Below, one piece after another: positions 32,601-40,704 of a DNA stretch of 42,102 bases. This stretch comes from an uncultured Bacteroidota bacterium (lineage in GTDB: Bacteria; Bacteroidota; Bacteroidia; Flavobacteriales_F; PHOS-HE28): NCBI GenBank assembly GCA_902825795.1, contig CADECG010000014.1:1-42102 (forward strand), given 5' to 3'. Positions within the stretch are counted from its first letter, which is position 1. Each line of letters opens with the position of its first letter. Both the position numbers and the translations under genes were made by a program. The notes under the pieces were generated by a model. The model did no database searches. It had not been told where the DNA came from and saw nothing but the letters and a program-made list of their open reading frames with translations.

Positions 32601-32637
32601 ACAAGAGGGTGATCACAAGGATGCTCGGACGGAACAT
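29608..32637 (-). CDS. Large secreted delta-60 repeat protein with C-terminal tandem dockerin-like repeat
   Basis: 1009 residues from the ATG at 32637, opening a signal peptide (FRPSILVITLLLALHAAAQ). About 15 delta-60 repeats follow, each with the pattern LxPDGxIxVGGxFxxxxGxxRxxIARLxxDGSxDxSFDPGxGxxG. Together they probably form one or two beta-propellers. The last 80 residues hold two copies of a Ca-binding-like module, DVNQDGELKYTGQFNDRDPI and DVNLDGVVKYTGQFNDRDPI, each followed by L-V-x-IGGNVPTN. The phrase is common at the end of Bacteroidota surface proteins and resembles a dockerin duplicate. It replaces the T9SS domain seen in the neighbours, so another sorting route is possible. No enzyme motif is seen. 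Confidence 0.88.
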   Translation of the reverse strand: MFRPSILVITLLLALHAAAQPGTNDPTFNVSDDGTWGDGPDGPVYHAVQQSDGRIIIIGNFTDIHTTASNRIARMNLDGSIDGSFDVGSGFSNEYPQTPATVALQPDGRILVGGGFLSYDGISRTRLVRLLPDGSVDASFDPGSGPDGRVWDIELLPDGRIMIVGDFMIVQGAARPRVARLLSDGALDPSFAPLAGADDLITSVAVQSDGKAILGGTFTSVQGVPRSCIARLNVNGTLDASFDPGSGVQGIAPDDFVGPRVDGVAVQPDGNIVAVGSFSTYNGVARGCITRILATGAIDPLFDPLGGSTRSITSCDLRVDGQILVAGLFMDYGGRSGVALLNVDGSMDPSFITGFHTNTVEFAINLGGYKVLVGGGFNSFSSDPPISSLEMLLPDGSTNWTFHRGSGFNASPRDMLVLPDNSILVAGGFTRFNGSFVPKVVRLTEDGEFDPTYPVGSGPNGTVRGMARLADGRVVIHGDFTQVDGVPRAGIARLNADGSLDLSFNPGTGVSPPAFDDILDMSLLDDGRVLIAGEFDAVDGVPRTGIARLLASGGVDPAFAPVLAGAFDPIVHALSVGPAPDNLVTIAGSFSSVNGTTRNRLARVTQSGVLDLTFDAGTGTAGGSVLGMARTPADELLVFGYFSAYNDVDVDGLVRLLPDGELDAAFTPPELDHSEPFDLIVLPTGQIVLGGEFLLAGATDDVHLLSLLPSGFLDPAFAPGEAEYRIDRLAFQPNCCAGKILVAGPFTDYNGITRHRIARVHNDEGVRMIGRAFLEGPWAGTFMNANLGPAGMLPTQEPFSGLGFQHVGDGGGEQTSQSVFMQQGPDAIVDWIMVELRNPQNTTQVFATRSALLKADGSIVDMDGQSFLKFNAVGNGIYYVSIRHRNHLGVMTQQPQLLLYIGSFVDFTSPNLALFGTDAMKVIGNDRMLWAGDVNQDGELKYTGQFNDRDPILVSIGGNVPTNSVSGYKLEDVNLDGVVKYTGQFNDRDPILVNIGGNVPTNVRQAQLP

Positions 32638-32708
32638 GGCGTTGGCGGAATGTGGGCCAAACCTGCCCATCATCACCACCAGCCCGGTCGTGTTCTAGTA
32701 CATCGCGT

Positions 32709-33329
32709 TCACCTCGAGCGGTACCGCTCCAGCGCTTCCTCCTTGCTGCCCACGTGCAGTTTCTTGTAGATGCTGTGGATATGCGCCTTCACCGTGCTGA
32801 TGGAGAGGCCTTCGTGCTGCGCGATTTCCTTGTAGAGCAGGCCTTGGGCCAACATGTCGAGCACGTTGTGCTCGCGCGGGGTGAGTGCTTCGTGGTCGCC
32901 GGATGAAGTTGCAGTAGGTCGCAAGTGATCGACCAGTCGTCGGGCGACACTGGCGCTCATCGGCGCTCCGCCTCGCATGAGCTCGCGCACCGCTTCGAGC
33001 ATCGCGATGGGTGTGCTGCTCTTGAGCATGTAGCCGTTGGCACCGGCCTTCAGCGCTTCGAACACGCGTAAGTCGTCATCGTGTACAGTGAAGAGCATGA
33101 ACTGCGTGCGCGGCATGAAGGGCCGCAGCTTCTTCAGCAGGTCGATCCCGTTCGTGCCCGGCAGGCCGATGTCGCTGATCACCACATCGAGGTTGAGCGC
33201 GGTGATGGCCGGGAACGCTTCTTCCGCGCTCTTGTATTCGGCTACCAGCTCCATGTCCTCAGCACGTGCGATCACATTCCGCAGGAACTGCCGCATCTGG
33301 GGCAGGTCTTCCACGATGGCAAGGCGCAT
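32709..33329 (-). CDS. NarL/FixJ-family response regulator
   Basis: 206 residues from the ATG at 33329; a GTG four codons upstream (33341) is also possible. The receiver domain (1-120) has the acidic pair E7/D8, phospho-acceptor D53 in VISDIG, the conserved Thr in LFTVHDD and the Lys in GYMLKSS. The C-terminal LuxR-type helix-turn-helix reads LTPREHNVLDMLAQGLLYKE, with SISTVKAHIHSIYKKLHV. It follows the sensor kinase by 53 bases on the same strand, so the two make a two-component pair in which the kinase phosphorylates this transcription factor. Target genes are unknown. Confidence 0.95.
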   Translation of the reverse strand: MRLAIVEDLPQMRQFLRNVIARAEDMELVAEYKSAEEAFPAITALNLDVVISDIGLPGTNGIDLLKKLRPFMPRTQFMLFTVHDDDLRVFEALKAGANGYMLKSSTPIAMLEAVRELMRGGAPMSASVARRLVDHLRPTATSSGDHEALTPREHNVLDMLAQGLLYKEIAQHEGLSISTVKAHIHSIYKKLHVGSKEEALERYRSR

Positions 33330-33382
33330 GGGGCTGTTCACCGGTGAAAAGTAGAGAGGTCCTTGGTCCTGTTATCGGTGTA

Positions 33383-36300
33383 CTAGACCGCAGGGGTTGC
33401 CAACGGCACCTTGACTTCCACGGTAGTGCCATCGCCGGGCGCGCTGCGAATATTCAACGTTCCGCTCAAGGCTTTCACACGCTCGAGCAAGCTGGCAGTG
33501 CCGGTTCCGGCGCCCATCCGCGTTGCGGTATCGAATCCGCGGCCATCATCGGCAACGGAAAGCGCAAGGCTCCCGTTCTGTTGGGCGATCCGCAATGTTG
33601 CGTTGCGCGCCTCGGCGTGCTTCACCACATTCAGCAGCAGTTCCTTGGTGATGAGCAAAAGGTGGCGGCGCTGGTCGGCGGACAGTTTCAACTGCGGTGT
33701 GGCGATGTCGGTTCTCGCATCCAGCTCCAGTTCGGCACGCTCCATCAGTTCTGCGGCCGATGAACGGATGTACGCCGTCAGGTCGCCCAGAGTGTCCTGA
33801 CCGGATCCCAGCGCCCACACGATGCGCCGCATGTTGTCAGTGACTTCGCGCGCGCCTTCACTCACACGCTTCAACGCATCGCGCGCATCACTCCGATCAT
33901 CCATCCGCGCCAGCTCGCCTTCCATGGCGATGAGCGCGAGGCTGCTTCCCAAGTCGTCGTGCAGGTCGTGGGCGATACGCATTCGCTCCTCCAGCAACGC
34001 CCGTTCGCGCTCCATCTGCTCGCGTTGCTTGCGCAAACGTGCGCGCAACACCGCACGGAAGACGAGCCAAGCTGCGCCGAATAAGGCCACCACCATCAGC
34101 GAGCGGAACCACCACGTTGTCCAGAACGGCGGCAGGATGGTGAAGTATGTGGAAGTCACTGCACCCCATGCACCCTGCGCCGTGCGTGCCCGTACCTCAA
34201 AGCCGTAAGTGCCGGGCAGCAGACTGTTGAAGGTGATGCGGTCCTCGTTGCCGGCGTTCACCCAGGTGGTGTCGGCACCGATCAAGCGGTAGCCGAACTC
34301 ATCGCGCTGTTGGTCGATCAAGTTGGTGCTGCGCAGGAAGAAGGTGATCCGGTTGAGCGCGTAGGGCAACTTGATGTCCTTGTCCGGTGACCGGTCGAGG
34401 TGGGTGGCAACGAGACTGTCGAGCGCAAGCATCCCCGGGATCTGCACATCAGGTGGGGAAACAGGTGCAAGTGCTTCATCGCGCACCGTGAAGAACCCCT
34501 CCCATGTGCCCACGACCAGCGGCGGTACCAATGGTTCGTGCTCCGTGCTGAAGTTGAGCGGACCCGAGGGCAGGCCGTCCACCACGGTGATCACGCGGCA
34601 ACGACCCGTTGCGGGATCGAAATGTTGCAAGGCGTTGGGCAGTGTGAGCCAGAGCGTGCCGTCCCGCATCGCTACAACGTCCGTGACGTTCCGTGAGCCG
34701 AGTTGCGCGCTCACGTCCTTCAGAGCATGCACATCCGCAGTGGCCGCTTCCAGCATGGCCAACCCGGTGTGCTTCACCGCGAACCACAAACGGCCGTCAG
34801 GAGCTTGCGCCATGTCGCTCACTTCGAAAGGCGACAACGTTGCTGGACCGGTGACACGTTCGCTACGGCCATCCGGATGGAGCACCAGTGGTGGTGAGGT
34901 GGCACTGAGGAACCACTGCCGTCCTTCGTGATCGGTGAAGATGTCCCACGGCCATGTGCCCAACGAGCGAGCGAGATCAGGAAGCGTGTCGGCGAGCGCG
35001 ACGCAACGCCCACTGATCGTGTCCACATGGTGGATGCCCTTCGCACCGGTAAAGCACCAAAGGCCGTGCTTGCCATCACCACGCGCCCACCAGATCATGC
35101 CGCCGCACGGTGTGCCCACCTTCAGGAAGTGCGGCCGCTTCATATCGCCCGTGCTCAGTGAGCCGATCCATGCGTGCGGTGCGCTGCCCATGAGCAGGTG
35201 GTCATCGTCAAGACGCAGATGCTGGTAGTAGCGCCGCGCGGGATCGGGCCGGTGCAATTGGCGGAGCAGGTGAGCACCAGAACTGTCGTAAACGAACACG
35301 CCACGGTGGTGCGATCGCACATGCAGCTCGCCACTTCGCGGATCACGATGCGCAGCGAAGACTTCGTCAGTTTCCTCCTTCGCGTCGTGCGCAGGCAGCT
35401 GGATGGCACTCACCGCGTTGTTGCGCGGCGACCAAATGGCCACGCCCAACGAATAGGAGCCGATGCAAAGAGCATCGCCCATGCGCAGCAGGCGCGCCGC
35501 ACCAGTGAACAAGTCTTGGCTCTTGCGGCATCCTTCCTCTGACAATGAGCGATCGAAGTGCTCCACCGTGCCGGTGGACAAGTCGAGGCGGAGCAAGCCC
35601 ATGTCGATGGTCGCGACGTACGCGATGTCACCCTCCACGCGCAGCATGTCCTGCACCATGTGGTCCACGAACGTGGGCTTGTGATCCGGTGAGGGCCACA
35701 ACAAGTGCACTTCGCCATCGCTCTTGCGCATACGGAAGATCCCCTCGCTCCATGTCCCGATCACTAGGCAGCTGTCATCGTCGACCACGCCGCGTATCTG
35801 GAAGCTGTAGTCATCTCCCGGCAAGCCGGGTGGCGCGTGCAGAACCACGGGTTCACCGCTCATGCGCTCCGGGTCGAAGCGCACAATGCCCTTGAACGTG
35901 GCCAACCAAAGGATGCCTTGTTCATCCTCGTGGATCCCAATGATCACTTCACGTGATCGCGGCGTTGGCATCGGTGGTTCGATCTCCACCGTGGTGAACT
36001 TCCGTGTTGCCGGATCGAACTGGCTGAAGCACCGCGCGCCGTGCGCTATCCAAATGCGTTCATTCCCGTCGATATGGATCCGGTTCACGCGCTGTTCACC
36101 GTGCTGCGAGAAATCGGGCACGGGCAAGGGGATGTTCACCAGTGTGTCGGCGAGCGGATCCAGCATGGTGAGGTAGGGCGCGCTGCTTCCCAAATAGATC
36201 AGGCCATCATCGGCCACGGTCATGCATGTGACGAGGTCGCTCGGGATGGTGCCGATCCCACCCGTGCGGTACACCTTTACATGCTTACCGTCATAGCGGT

Positions 36301-36490
36301 TAAGGCCGTCGCTGGTGCCGATCCACAGGTAGCCACGCTGGTCCAAGGCCATGCACTGCACATGGTCGCTCGAGAGCCCATCGCGCATGGTGATGGTCTT
36401 GAGCTGTGGCGCGACGAGCTGGGCGTGCCCTACAAATGGTCCCAAGAGAAGGACCTGCGCGATCAATCGATATGCGCTGCGAACGAACAC
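33383..36490 (-). CDS. Membrane sensor histidine kinase with Reg_prop propeller and Y_Y_Y domain
   Basis: 1035 residues from a GTG at 36490. A signal-like N-terminus (RLIAQVLLLGPFVGHAQ) is followed by a long periplasmic region of Reg_prop propeller repeats (about 30-680, starting TITMRDGLSSDHVQCMALDQRGYLWIGT). Then come a Y_Y_Y domain (about 700-790: INLID-x-FGYRLIGADTTWVNAGNED ... LLPGTYGFEVRARTAQGAWG), one membrane span (FWTTWWFRSLMVVALFGAAWLVF), a HisKA_3 domain with phospho-acceptor His844 in AHDLHDDLGSSLALIAMEGELARM, and an HATPase domain (NVVKHAEARN N-box, DDGRGFD G1). Unlike hybrid two-component systems of Bacteroides it has no receiver or AraC domain; the regulator is the separate gene downstream. 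The input signal is unknown, and such propellers often sense sugars. Confidence 0.95.
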   Translation of the reverse strand: MFVRSAYRLIAQVLLLGPFVGHAQLVAPQLKTITMRDGLSSDHVQCMALDQRGYLWIGTSDGLNRYDGKHVKVYRTGGIGTIPSDLVTCMTVADDGLIYLGSSAPYLTMLDPLADTLVNIPLPVPDFSQHGEQRVNRIHIDGNERIWIAHGARCFSQFDPATRKFTTVEIEPPMPTPRSREVIIGIHEDEQGILWLATFKGIVRFDPERMSGEPVVLHAPPGLPGDDYSFQIRGVVDDDSCLVIGTWSEGIFRMRKSDGEVHLLWPSPDHKPTFVDHMVQDMLRVEGDIAYVATIDMGLLRLDLSTGTVEHFDRSLSEEGCRKSQDLFTGAARLLRMGDALCIGSYSLGVAIWSPRNNAVSAIQLPAHDAKEETDEVFAAHRDPRSGELHVRSHHRGVFVYDSSGAHLLRQLHRPDPARRYYQHLRLDDDHLLMGSAPHAWIGSLSTGDMKRPHFLKVGTPCGGMIWWARGDGKHGLWCFTGAKGIHHVDTISGRCVALADTLPDLARSLGTWPWDIFTDHEGRQWFLSATSPPLVLHPDGRSERVTGPATLSPFEVSDMAQAPDGRLWFAVKHTGLAMLEAATADVHALKDVSAQLGSRNVTDVVAMRDGTLWLTLPNALQHFDPATGRCRVITVVDGLPSGPLNFSTEHEPLVPPLVVGTWEGFFTVRDEALAPVSPPDVQIPGMLALDSLVATHLDRSPDKDIKLPYALNRITFFLRSTNLIDQQRDEFGYRLIGADTTWVNAGNEDRITFNSLLPGTYGFEVRARTAQGAWGAVTSTYFTILPPFWTTWWFRSLMVVALFGAAWLVFRAVLRARLRKQREQMERERALLEERMRIAHDLHDDLGSSLALIAMEGELARMDDRSDARDALKRVSEGAREVTDNMRRIVWALGSGQDTLGDLTAYIRSSAAELMERAELELDARTDIATPQLKLSADQRRHLLLITKELLLNVVKHAEARNATLRIAQQNGSLALSVADDGRGFDTATRMGAGTGTASLLERVKALSGTLNIRSAPGDGTTVEVKVPLATPAV

Positions 36491-36530
36491 TGCCGTGAAA
36501 ATCGGCGATCTGCGGCAAACAGCACCCGGC

Positions 36531-37553
36531 TCACGTCTCTTGGTCGTAATAGATCTTGTAGAATTTCCGCCCGTTCTCGTCCACGCCCTGCTCGATCTTG
36601 TTCCGGTCGCCGTGGATGTAGATGTGGAAGTTCTTGTCCAGTTTCAGCACGCTTTTGAAGATGCGCGCCTGCCGCTTCACGGCGTGCGCTGAGATCTCGA
36701 AGTTGTCTGCGAGTTCCACCTGGTTCTCTGACTGGAACCTATCGCTGTACTGGTTGAACGACCGGATCGCCGTTTCATCCTGGAAGACCTCTTGGGCGAA
36801 CTCTCCCTTGTCGAACTCCGAATGGCTTTTGAAATACTGGACCGAACGGTTCAGCAGGTCGATCTGGTCGGCCTTGGCGATCACGAAGTCCTGTGGAAGT
36901 TGTTGGGTGATGAACGACTTGGTAAGCTCCAACACGTTGCTCGTGCTGTTCACATGGTCGTTCTTCGGCCGGTGGTCGATGAAATTCTTCTGCCAGAACT
37001 CCGTGCTGTTGTTGTCGTCGATCACAAAGAGCGTGGGCGCATCCTCCGTGAAGACGACCAGCACGGCCTTGTTCGGCTTGTTGTTTCCGAGCCCGCGTTT
37101 CATGCTCAGCTCGATCAGGCCGCTCGCCAGTTTGCTTTCGATGAAGACCTCCTTCTCATCGAACTTGTAAATGCCCACGGCATCGTGCACCGCGCTGCCG
37201 ATCTGCACCGCACTGAATTTGGCCACATAGAGATCGCCGCCGTTGATGTTGTGGTGCTGCGATACGTCGATCAAGTGTTTAGCAATGGCCTCGGAGCACT
37301 GCAGCAGGTCCTTGCCCGCCTGGATCTCTGTACAGAGCCCGTGCAACACATTGTACTCCAACGAAACGGCATGCGTGAACTCGGAAGTGAACGCCATGTT
37401 GGAAAAGGGCTTTAGGAAGAGTTTCCGCAGGAACTCCTGTTCCTCTTCGCCGTTGAGCGTTACCGTGAAGTCGCTGAACACGCTCGGCGCTTCACCTGAC
37501 CCGATCCGATGCAACGCGAACTCTTCGACTTGCGCCTCTTTCCCGATCACCAT
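36531..37553 (-). CDS. Nucleoid-associated protein (YejK/NdpA family)
   Basis: 340 residues, the usual size of the 37-kDa nucleoid-associated protein family. Typical parts: an early FTVTLNGEEEQEFLRKLFLKPF block, AKHLIDVSQHHNINGGDLYVAKF, the conserved KPNKAVLVVFTEDAPTLFVIDD strand region, and a late helical part with FDKGEFAQEVFQDETAIRSFNQY. The family binds double-stranded DNA in other bacteria, but its role is not well defined. It lies 24 bases after the lipoprotein gene on the same strand, so it may be the last gene of the Moco transcript. It may also have its own promoter. Confidence 0.87.
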   Translation of the reverse strand: MVIGKEAQVEEFALHRIGSGEAPSVFSDFTVTLNGEEEQEFLRKLFLKPFSNMAFTSEFTHAVSLEYNVLHGLCTEIQAGKDLLQCSEAIAKHLIDVSQHHNINGGDLYVAKFSAVQIGSAVHDAVGIYKFDEKEVFIESKLASGLIELSMKRGLGNNKPNKAVLVVFTEDAPTLFVIDDNNSTEFWQKNFIDHRPKNDHVNSTSNVLELTKSFITQQLPQDFVIAKADQIDLLNRSVQYFKSHSEFDKGEFAQEVFQDETAIRSFNQYSDRFQSENQVELADNFEISAHAVKRQARIFKSVLKLDKNFHIYIHGDRNKIEQGVDENGRKFYKIYYDQET

Positions 37554-37577
37554 GCTCCTTGGGTTGCTCGTTCTTGA

Positions 37578-38180
37578 TCACCGCAGTGATGTATCCACAA
37601 CGCTGAACTCCAGTCCGGCTGGCACCCCGAGTTCCTCGCGCTTCTTGTAGAAAGTCTCTTGCTTGTCATAGCTGTACAAATGGTTTGTCCAAGACCAACC
37701 CGGATCCTCGGAGTCTCGGATATCCAAGATGTACCAGTATGTCACCTTCTTGTCCGGGAAAAGTTCTGGGTGCATGTTCCTACCGTTGCTGATCCCAAGC
37801 CATCGGCCATTGACCTTCACGTATGAGCGCTGACCGGGTAATGTGTCTGACGGAATGGAATCCAGGGCCCAAGTCTCGTGCTCATGGATGTTGTCCCAGG
37901 AGATCGTGTCATCATTGTTGGGGTGTTGCATAGCGATGATGAAATCTTCATTGTGGCCCACTGCGAATACCGTTTGTTTGACTACGACACCACCGCCATA
38001 CTCACTTGAATCGGGATTCCAAAAGATCTCTTGGTTACGTGGTTCAGACCACCAAGCGAGATTGAAGTCCTTAGTGATGTGGCGCACTTGTGTGGGCTCA
38101 TCCACCGGGATGAAACAACCGGTCATTGCCAAGACCCCGATCAAGAGGTAAGCTGTGGCATGAGGTCTAAATGCTCCCAT
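37578..38180 (-). CDS. Hypothetical lipoprotein
   Basis: 200 residues with a lipoprotein signal (YLLIGVLAMTGC, Cys at about 22). The mature protein is rich in Trp and aromatic residues (NLAWWSEPRNQEIFW, HETWALDSI, YWYILDI, PGWSWTNHLYSY), suggesting an extended beta-structure. No family is recognised. It starts only three bases after the moaC-moaB stop, so it probably shares the Moco operon mRNA, although a functional link is not implied. Confidence 0.72.
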   Translation of the reverse strand: MGAFRPHATAYLLIGVLAMTGCFIPVDEPTQVRHITKDFNLAWWSEPRNQEIFWNPDSSEYGGGVVVKQTVFAVGHNEDFIIAMQHPNNDDTISWDNIHEHETWALDSIPSDTLPGQRSYVKVNGRWLGISNGRNMHPELFPDKKVTYWYILDIRDSEDPGWSWTNHLYSYDKQETFYKKREELGVPAGLEFSVVDTSLR

Positions 38181-38183
38181 GGC

Positions 38184-39101
38184 CTACATCCCATGCCTGA
38201 ACGCATGTTCCTGCACCTTGATCACATGGAGCACGAAGGGGAACAGCGCGTCCATCGTTTCCTGCGCGCCGCGTGTTGAGCCGGGCAAGGTGATCACCAG
38301 CGTCCTGTCGATCATGCCCGCAACGCCCCGGCTCATCATGGCCCAAGGCATGCGTTCCTGTCCATAGCTGCGCGCGGCTTCCATGATCCCGGGCACATCG
38401 CGATCAAGGATCGGCGCAATGGCTTCCGGTGTGCGGTCGCGCGGCGAAAGTCCGGTGCCGCCGGTGGTAAGGATGAGGTCGAACTTCTCCAAGGCCCACA
38501 CCTTCACTTGCATAGCGATGCGGTCGGGCTCATCCTCCACAACGGCCTGTGCCACGACTTCCACACCGAGTTTCTTCAATCGTTCAATGATCGCCGCACC
38601 GGCTTTATCCTCTTTCTTGCCGGCGGAAACACTATCGCTGATAATGAGCACCGCTGCACGAGGCGCCCTGTCGAAGGCATCTTTCCAATCGCTCTTACCG
38701 CCCTTTTTCTCCACCAATCGGATGCGCTCGATACTGATGCCTTTGTCGATGGGCTTGAGCATGTCGTAGATCGTCAGTGCGGCCACGCTGGCGCCGTGCA
38801 TGGCTTCCACTTCCACCCCGGTGCGGTAGATGGTGCGCACCTTTACCTTAACGAGGATCGACATGGCCTGCACCTCGAACGTGAGTTCGGCATGTTCGAT
38901 GGGCAATGGATGACAATCCGGGATCATATCCGCAGTGCGCTTGATACCGAACAACCCGGCGACACGCGCGGCTTCCAGCACATCGCCCTTGGGCACGCGC
39001 TTCTCGTTCACCGCAGCAATGGTCTCGGCAAGGCTCACCACCACGGTGGCCTCGACTATGGCTTCGCGCAGCGTTGTGGGTTTGTGGGTAATGTCGATCA
39101 T
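38184..39101 (-). CDS. moaCB: Bifunctional MoaC-MoaB (cyclic pyranopterin monophosphate synthase / molybdopterin adenylyltransferase-like)
   Basis: 305 residues, a fusion of two Moco enzymes. Residues 1-145 are MoaC: it works with MoaA to form cyclic pyranopterin monophosphate, and has Asp113 and Lys116 (YDMLKPIDKG) and the substrate loop KRTADMIPDCHPLPI. Residues 150-305 are the MoaB/Mog fold that adenylylates or binds molybdopterin: VLIISDSVSAGKKEDKAG, then TTGGTGLSPRDRTPEA, and LPGSTRGAQE near the end. The fusion is common in Bacteroidota and joins an early with a late step. Its ATG overlaps the preceding unknown gene (ATGA). Confidence 0.94.
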   Translation of the reverse strand: MIDITHKPTTLREAIVEATVVVSLAETIAAVNEKRVPKGDVLEAARVAGLFGIKRTADMIPDCHPLPIEHAELTFEVQAMSILVKVKVRTIYRTGVEVEAMHGASVAALTIYDMLKPIDKGISIERIRLVEKKGGKSDWKDAFDRAPRAAVLIISDSVSAGKKEDKAGAAIIERLKKLGVEVVAQAVVEDEPDRIAMQVKVWALEKFDLILTTGGTGLSPRDRTPEAIAPILDRDVPGIMEAARSYGQERMPWAMMSRGVAGMIDRTLVITLPGSTRGAQETMDALFPFVLHVIKVQEHAFRHGM

Positions 39102-39448
39102 GGGGATGGCAGAATCTTCTTGAGTTCGAAAGAGGTGCTCTTCAATCGAATAGTTGCTGAAGGACGCCCGAAGCCGGTGAGCAGCAAAAGAGTAGCCTCA
39201 AAGAACTCCGATTGCTTGTATTCGAAACTGTAGATCTCGAATCCGGAGTCGGGACCGATCGTGATGCCGTCCTGCGAAAGCTCCTTTACATCTGTGAAGT
39301 TCAGCGTCCAGAGATCATAGTTCTTGTCCTGTTCATTGTAGGTGGCAAAATCGAACGACAGGCCGAAAGGAACTTCCAATTGGAGTCTAAACCCAAGCAC
39401 AGGCAGGTCATGGAACTCAATACCGTTCAACTCTTGCAGTTGCACCAT
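39098..39448 (-). CDS. Unknown gene embedded in the Moco operon
   Basis: 116 residues if it starts at 39448, four bases after the moaE stop; an upstream ATG at 39475 would overlap moaE by 23 bases and seems less likely. Strands alternate with charged, aromatic patches (HDLPVLGFRLQLEVPFGLSFDF, YDLWTLNFTDVKEL, GFEIYSFEYKQSEFFEATLLLLTGFGRPSATIRL), suggesting a small beta-rich soluble domain without signal peptide or membrane span. No family is recognised. It shares the ATGA overlap with moaC-moaB, so it is made from the operon and may have a role near Moco or a private one. Confidence 0.68.
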   Translation of the reverse strand: MVQLQELNGIEFHDLPVLGFRLQLEVPFGLSFDFATYNEQDKNYDLWTLNFTDVKELSQDGITIGPDSGFEIYSFEYKQSEFFEATLLLLTGFGRPSATIRLKSTSFELKKILPSP

Positions 39449-39452
39449 CCGT

Positions 39453-39911
39453 TCATCGGTTCTCCTTCCAGACATGTGTATTATCCAACAGGATCTCCTT
39501 CCCGAAGATCGGTAGGCGCTTCTTCACTTCGTCCGTGACGAACGCCACCGCTTCGCGTGCAGGTTGTCGATGCGCCGCGCTTGCGAAGACGAAAAAGCAC
39601 AACTCTCCTACAGCAATGGTACCCAAGCTGTGGTGTACGTGAAGGCAAGTGATCGGCCAGCGCGCGAAGGCTTCCTCACGGATCGCGATCATCTGTTCAT
39701 TGGCCATGTCGCGGTAGGCGGTGTATTCGATCGCCCGCACGATCGCATTTGTCGCTCCGATGGCATCCGCGCGCACTTGCCCCAGAAAGATCTCGTGCCC
39801 ACCGATCGAGGTTTGTGTGGCGTGCTTTGTTATGCTCTCCGCAACGAAAGCAGGTGCAATGGCACCTTCAACGAAGATGTCGCGCTTCTTGTGTGTCTTG
39901 TTTTCGCTCAT
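39453..39911 (-). CDS. moaE: Molybdopterin synthase catalytic subunit MoaE
   Basis: 152 residues. MoaE with MoaD inserts two sulfurs into precursor Z. Typical parts: an early IAPAFVAESITKHATQTSIGGHEIFLGQVR block, AIEYTAYRDMANEQMIAIREEAF, the strand-helix WPITCLHVHHSLGTIAVGE, and the VTDEVKKRLPIFGKE loop with the catalytic lysine pair. It overlaps moaD by ATGA, which is ideal for equal synthesis of the two subunits. The unknown gene and moaC-moaB follow. Confidence 0.94.
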   Translation of the reverse strand: MSENKTHKKRDIFVEGAIAPAFVAESITKHATQTSIGGHEIFLGQVRADAIGATNAIVRAIEYTAYRDMANEQMIAIREEAFARWPITCLHVHHSLGTIAVGELCFFVFASAAHRQPAREAVAFVTDEVKKRLPIFGKEILLDNTHVWKENR

Positions 39912-40132
39912 CCTCCGGCGAAAGGTGGCAACAAGGCGATCTCTTCCGTGCCGTTCAGCGCTCGATCATCGTTCACGATCACACGATCCACGGCCAGCGC
40001 GTAGCTGAGTTTGTCCAGATCCGGGATGCGTGTTTCGAGCTGGCGCTTCAACGCAGCAGTGGAAGTCGCGGTAGCTTCCAACGAAGCGGCACCGGCTTTC
40101 TCAGCGATCATCCCGAAGAGGAACACTTTCAT
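39908..40132 (-). CDS. moaD: Molybdopterin synthase sulfur carrier subunit MoaD
   Basis: 74 residues from the ATG at 40132. It is a ubiquitin-like small protein: a KVFLFGMIAEKAG start, an ALAVDRVIVNDDRALNGTEEIALLPPFAGG end with the Gly-Gly that is thiocarboxylated. It is somewhat short compared with 80 residues in enteric bacteria. The activating enzyme MoeB is not in this window and must be elsewhere or replaced by a related protein. Its stop overlaps the moaE start. Confidence 0.93.
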   Translation of the reverse strand: MKVFLFGMIAEKAGAASLEATATSTAALKRQLETRIPDLDKLSYALAVDRVIVNDDRALNGTEEIALLPPFAGG

Positions 40133-40137
40133 CGGTG

Positions 40138-40704
40138 TCAAAGGTCGGTCGGCGCGTTCACGTTCTTGAAGAGATCCTGAGGCCATCCGTCCTCGCCGGG
40201 TTCAACATCGGTATAGGCTGTGTGGATGCGCTCCAAGGCCTTGCTCATTTTCAGGACGTCGTTCTTAAGGCAGTCATCGAAGTCCTCTATCGCGTGGCGA
40301 TGGTACGCGGCAGCCAGCGGCTCAATGTATCCGCTGTGATTGGGCACTACGGCATCACGATCACCGTGCAGCTCGCTCTTCAGCAAGGCGATCAGGCGAT
40401 CATTGAGGTTGGGCAGATCGCAAGCAAGCACCAGCACCCGGACATAGCGCGCGTGCTTCAACGCCGTGACAAGTCCACCCAAAGGACCGTTGCTGGGTTC
40501 GTCATCGGGGATAACAGTTGCGTGCTCGGGTGTGTACTTCGCCGGATCGCCGATCACTAGGATCTCGCGCACATGCGGACGCAGTAGATCAACAGTGCGT
40601 TGCAACAGTGTTCGTCCATTCACCGATATCAACGCCTTGTCCGTGCCCATTCGACTGCTTTGGCCACCAGCGAGCACAACCCCGGTCCACTGGCGGTCGG
40701 TCAT
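40138..40704 (-). CDS. mobA: Molybdenum cofactor guanylyltransferase MobA
   Basis: 188 residues from the ATG at 40704, which overlaps the moeA stop as ATGA. MobA links GMP to Moco to give the MGD form that formate dehydrogenases use. The nucleotide-binding loop VVLAGGQSSRMGTDKALI lies at about 9-26, and the second motif DDEPSNGPLGGLVTAL and the metal-binding ACDLPNL (about 95-100) are in place. It stands five bases before moaD. Confidence 0.93.
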   Translation of the reverse strand: MTDRQWTGVVLAGGQSSRMGTDKALISVNGRTLLQRTVDLLRPHVREILVIGDPAKYTPEHATVIPDDEPSNGPLGGLVTALKHARYVRVLVLACDLPNLNDRLIALLKSELHGDRDAVVPNHSGYIEPLAAAYHRHAIEDFDDCLKNDVLKMSKALERIHTAYTDVEPGEDGWPQDLFKNVNAPTDL

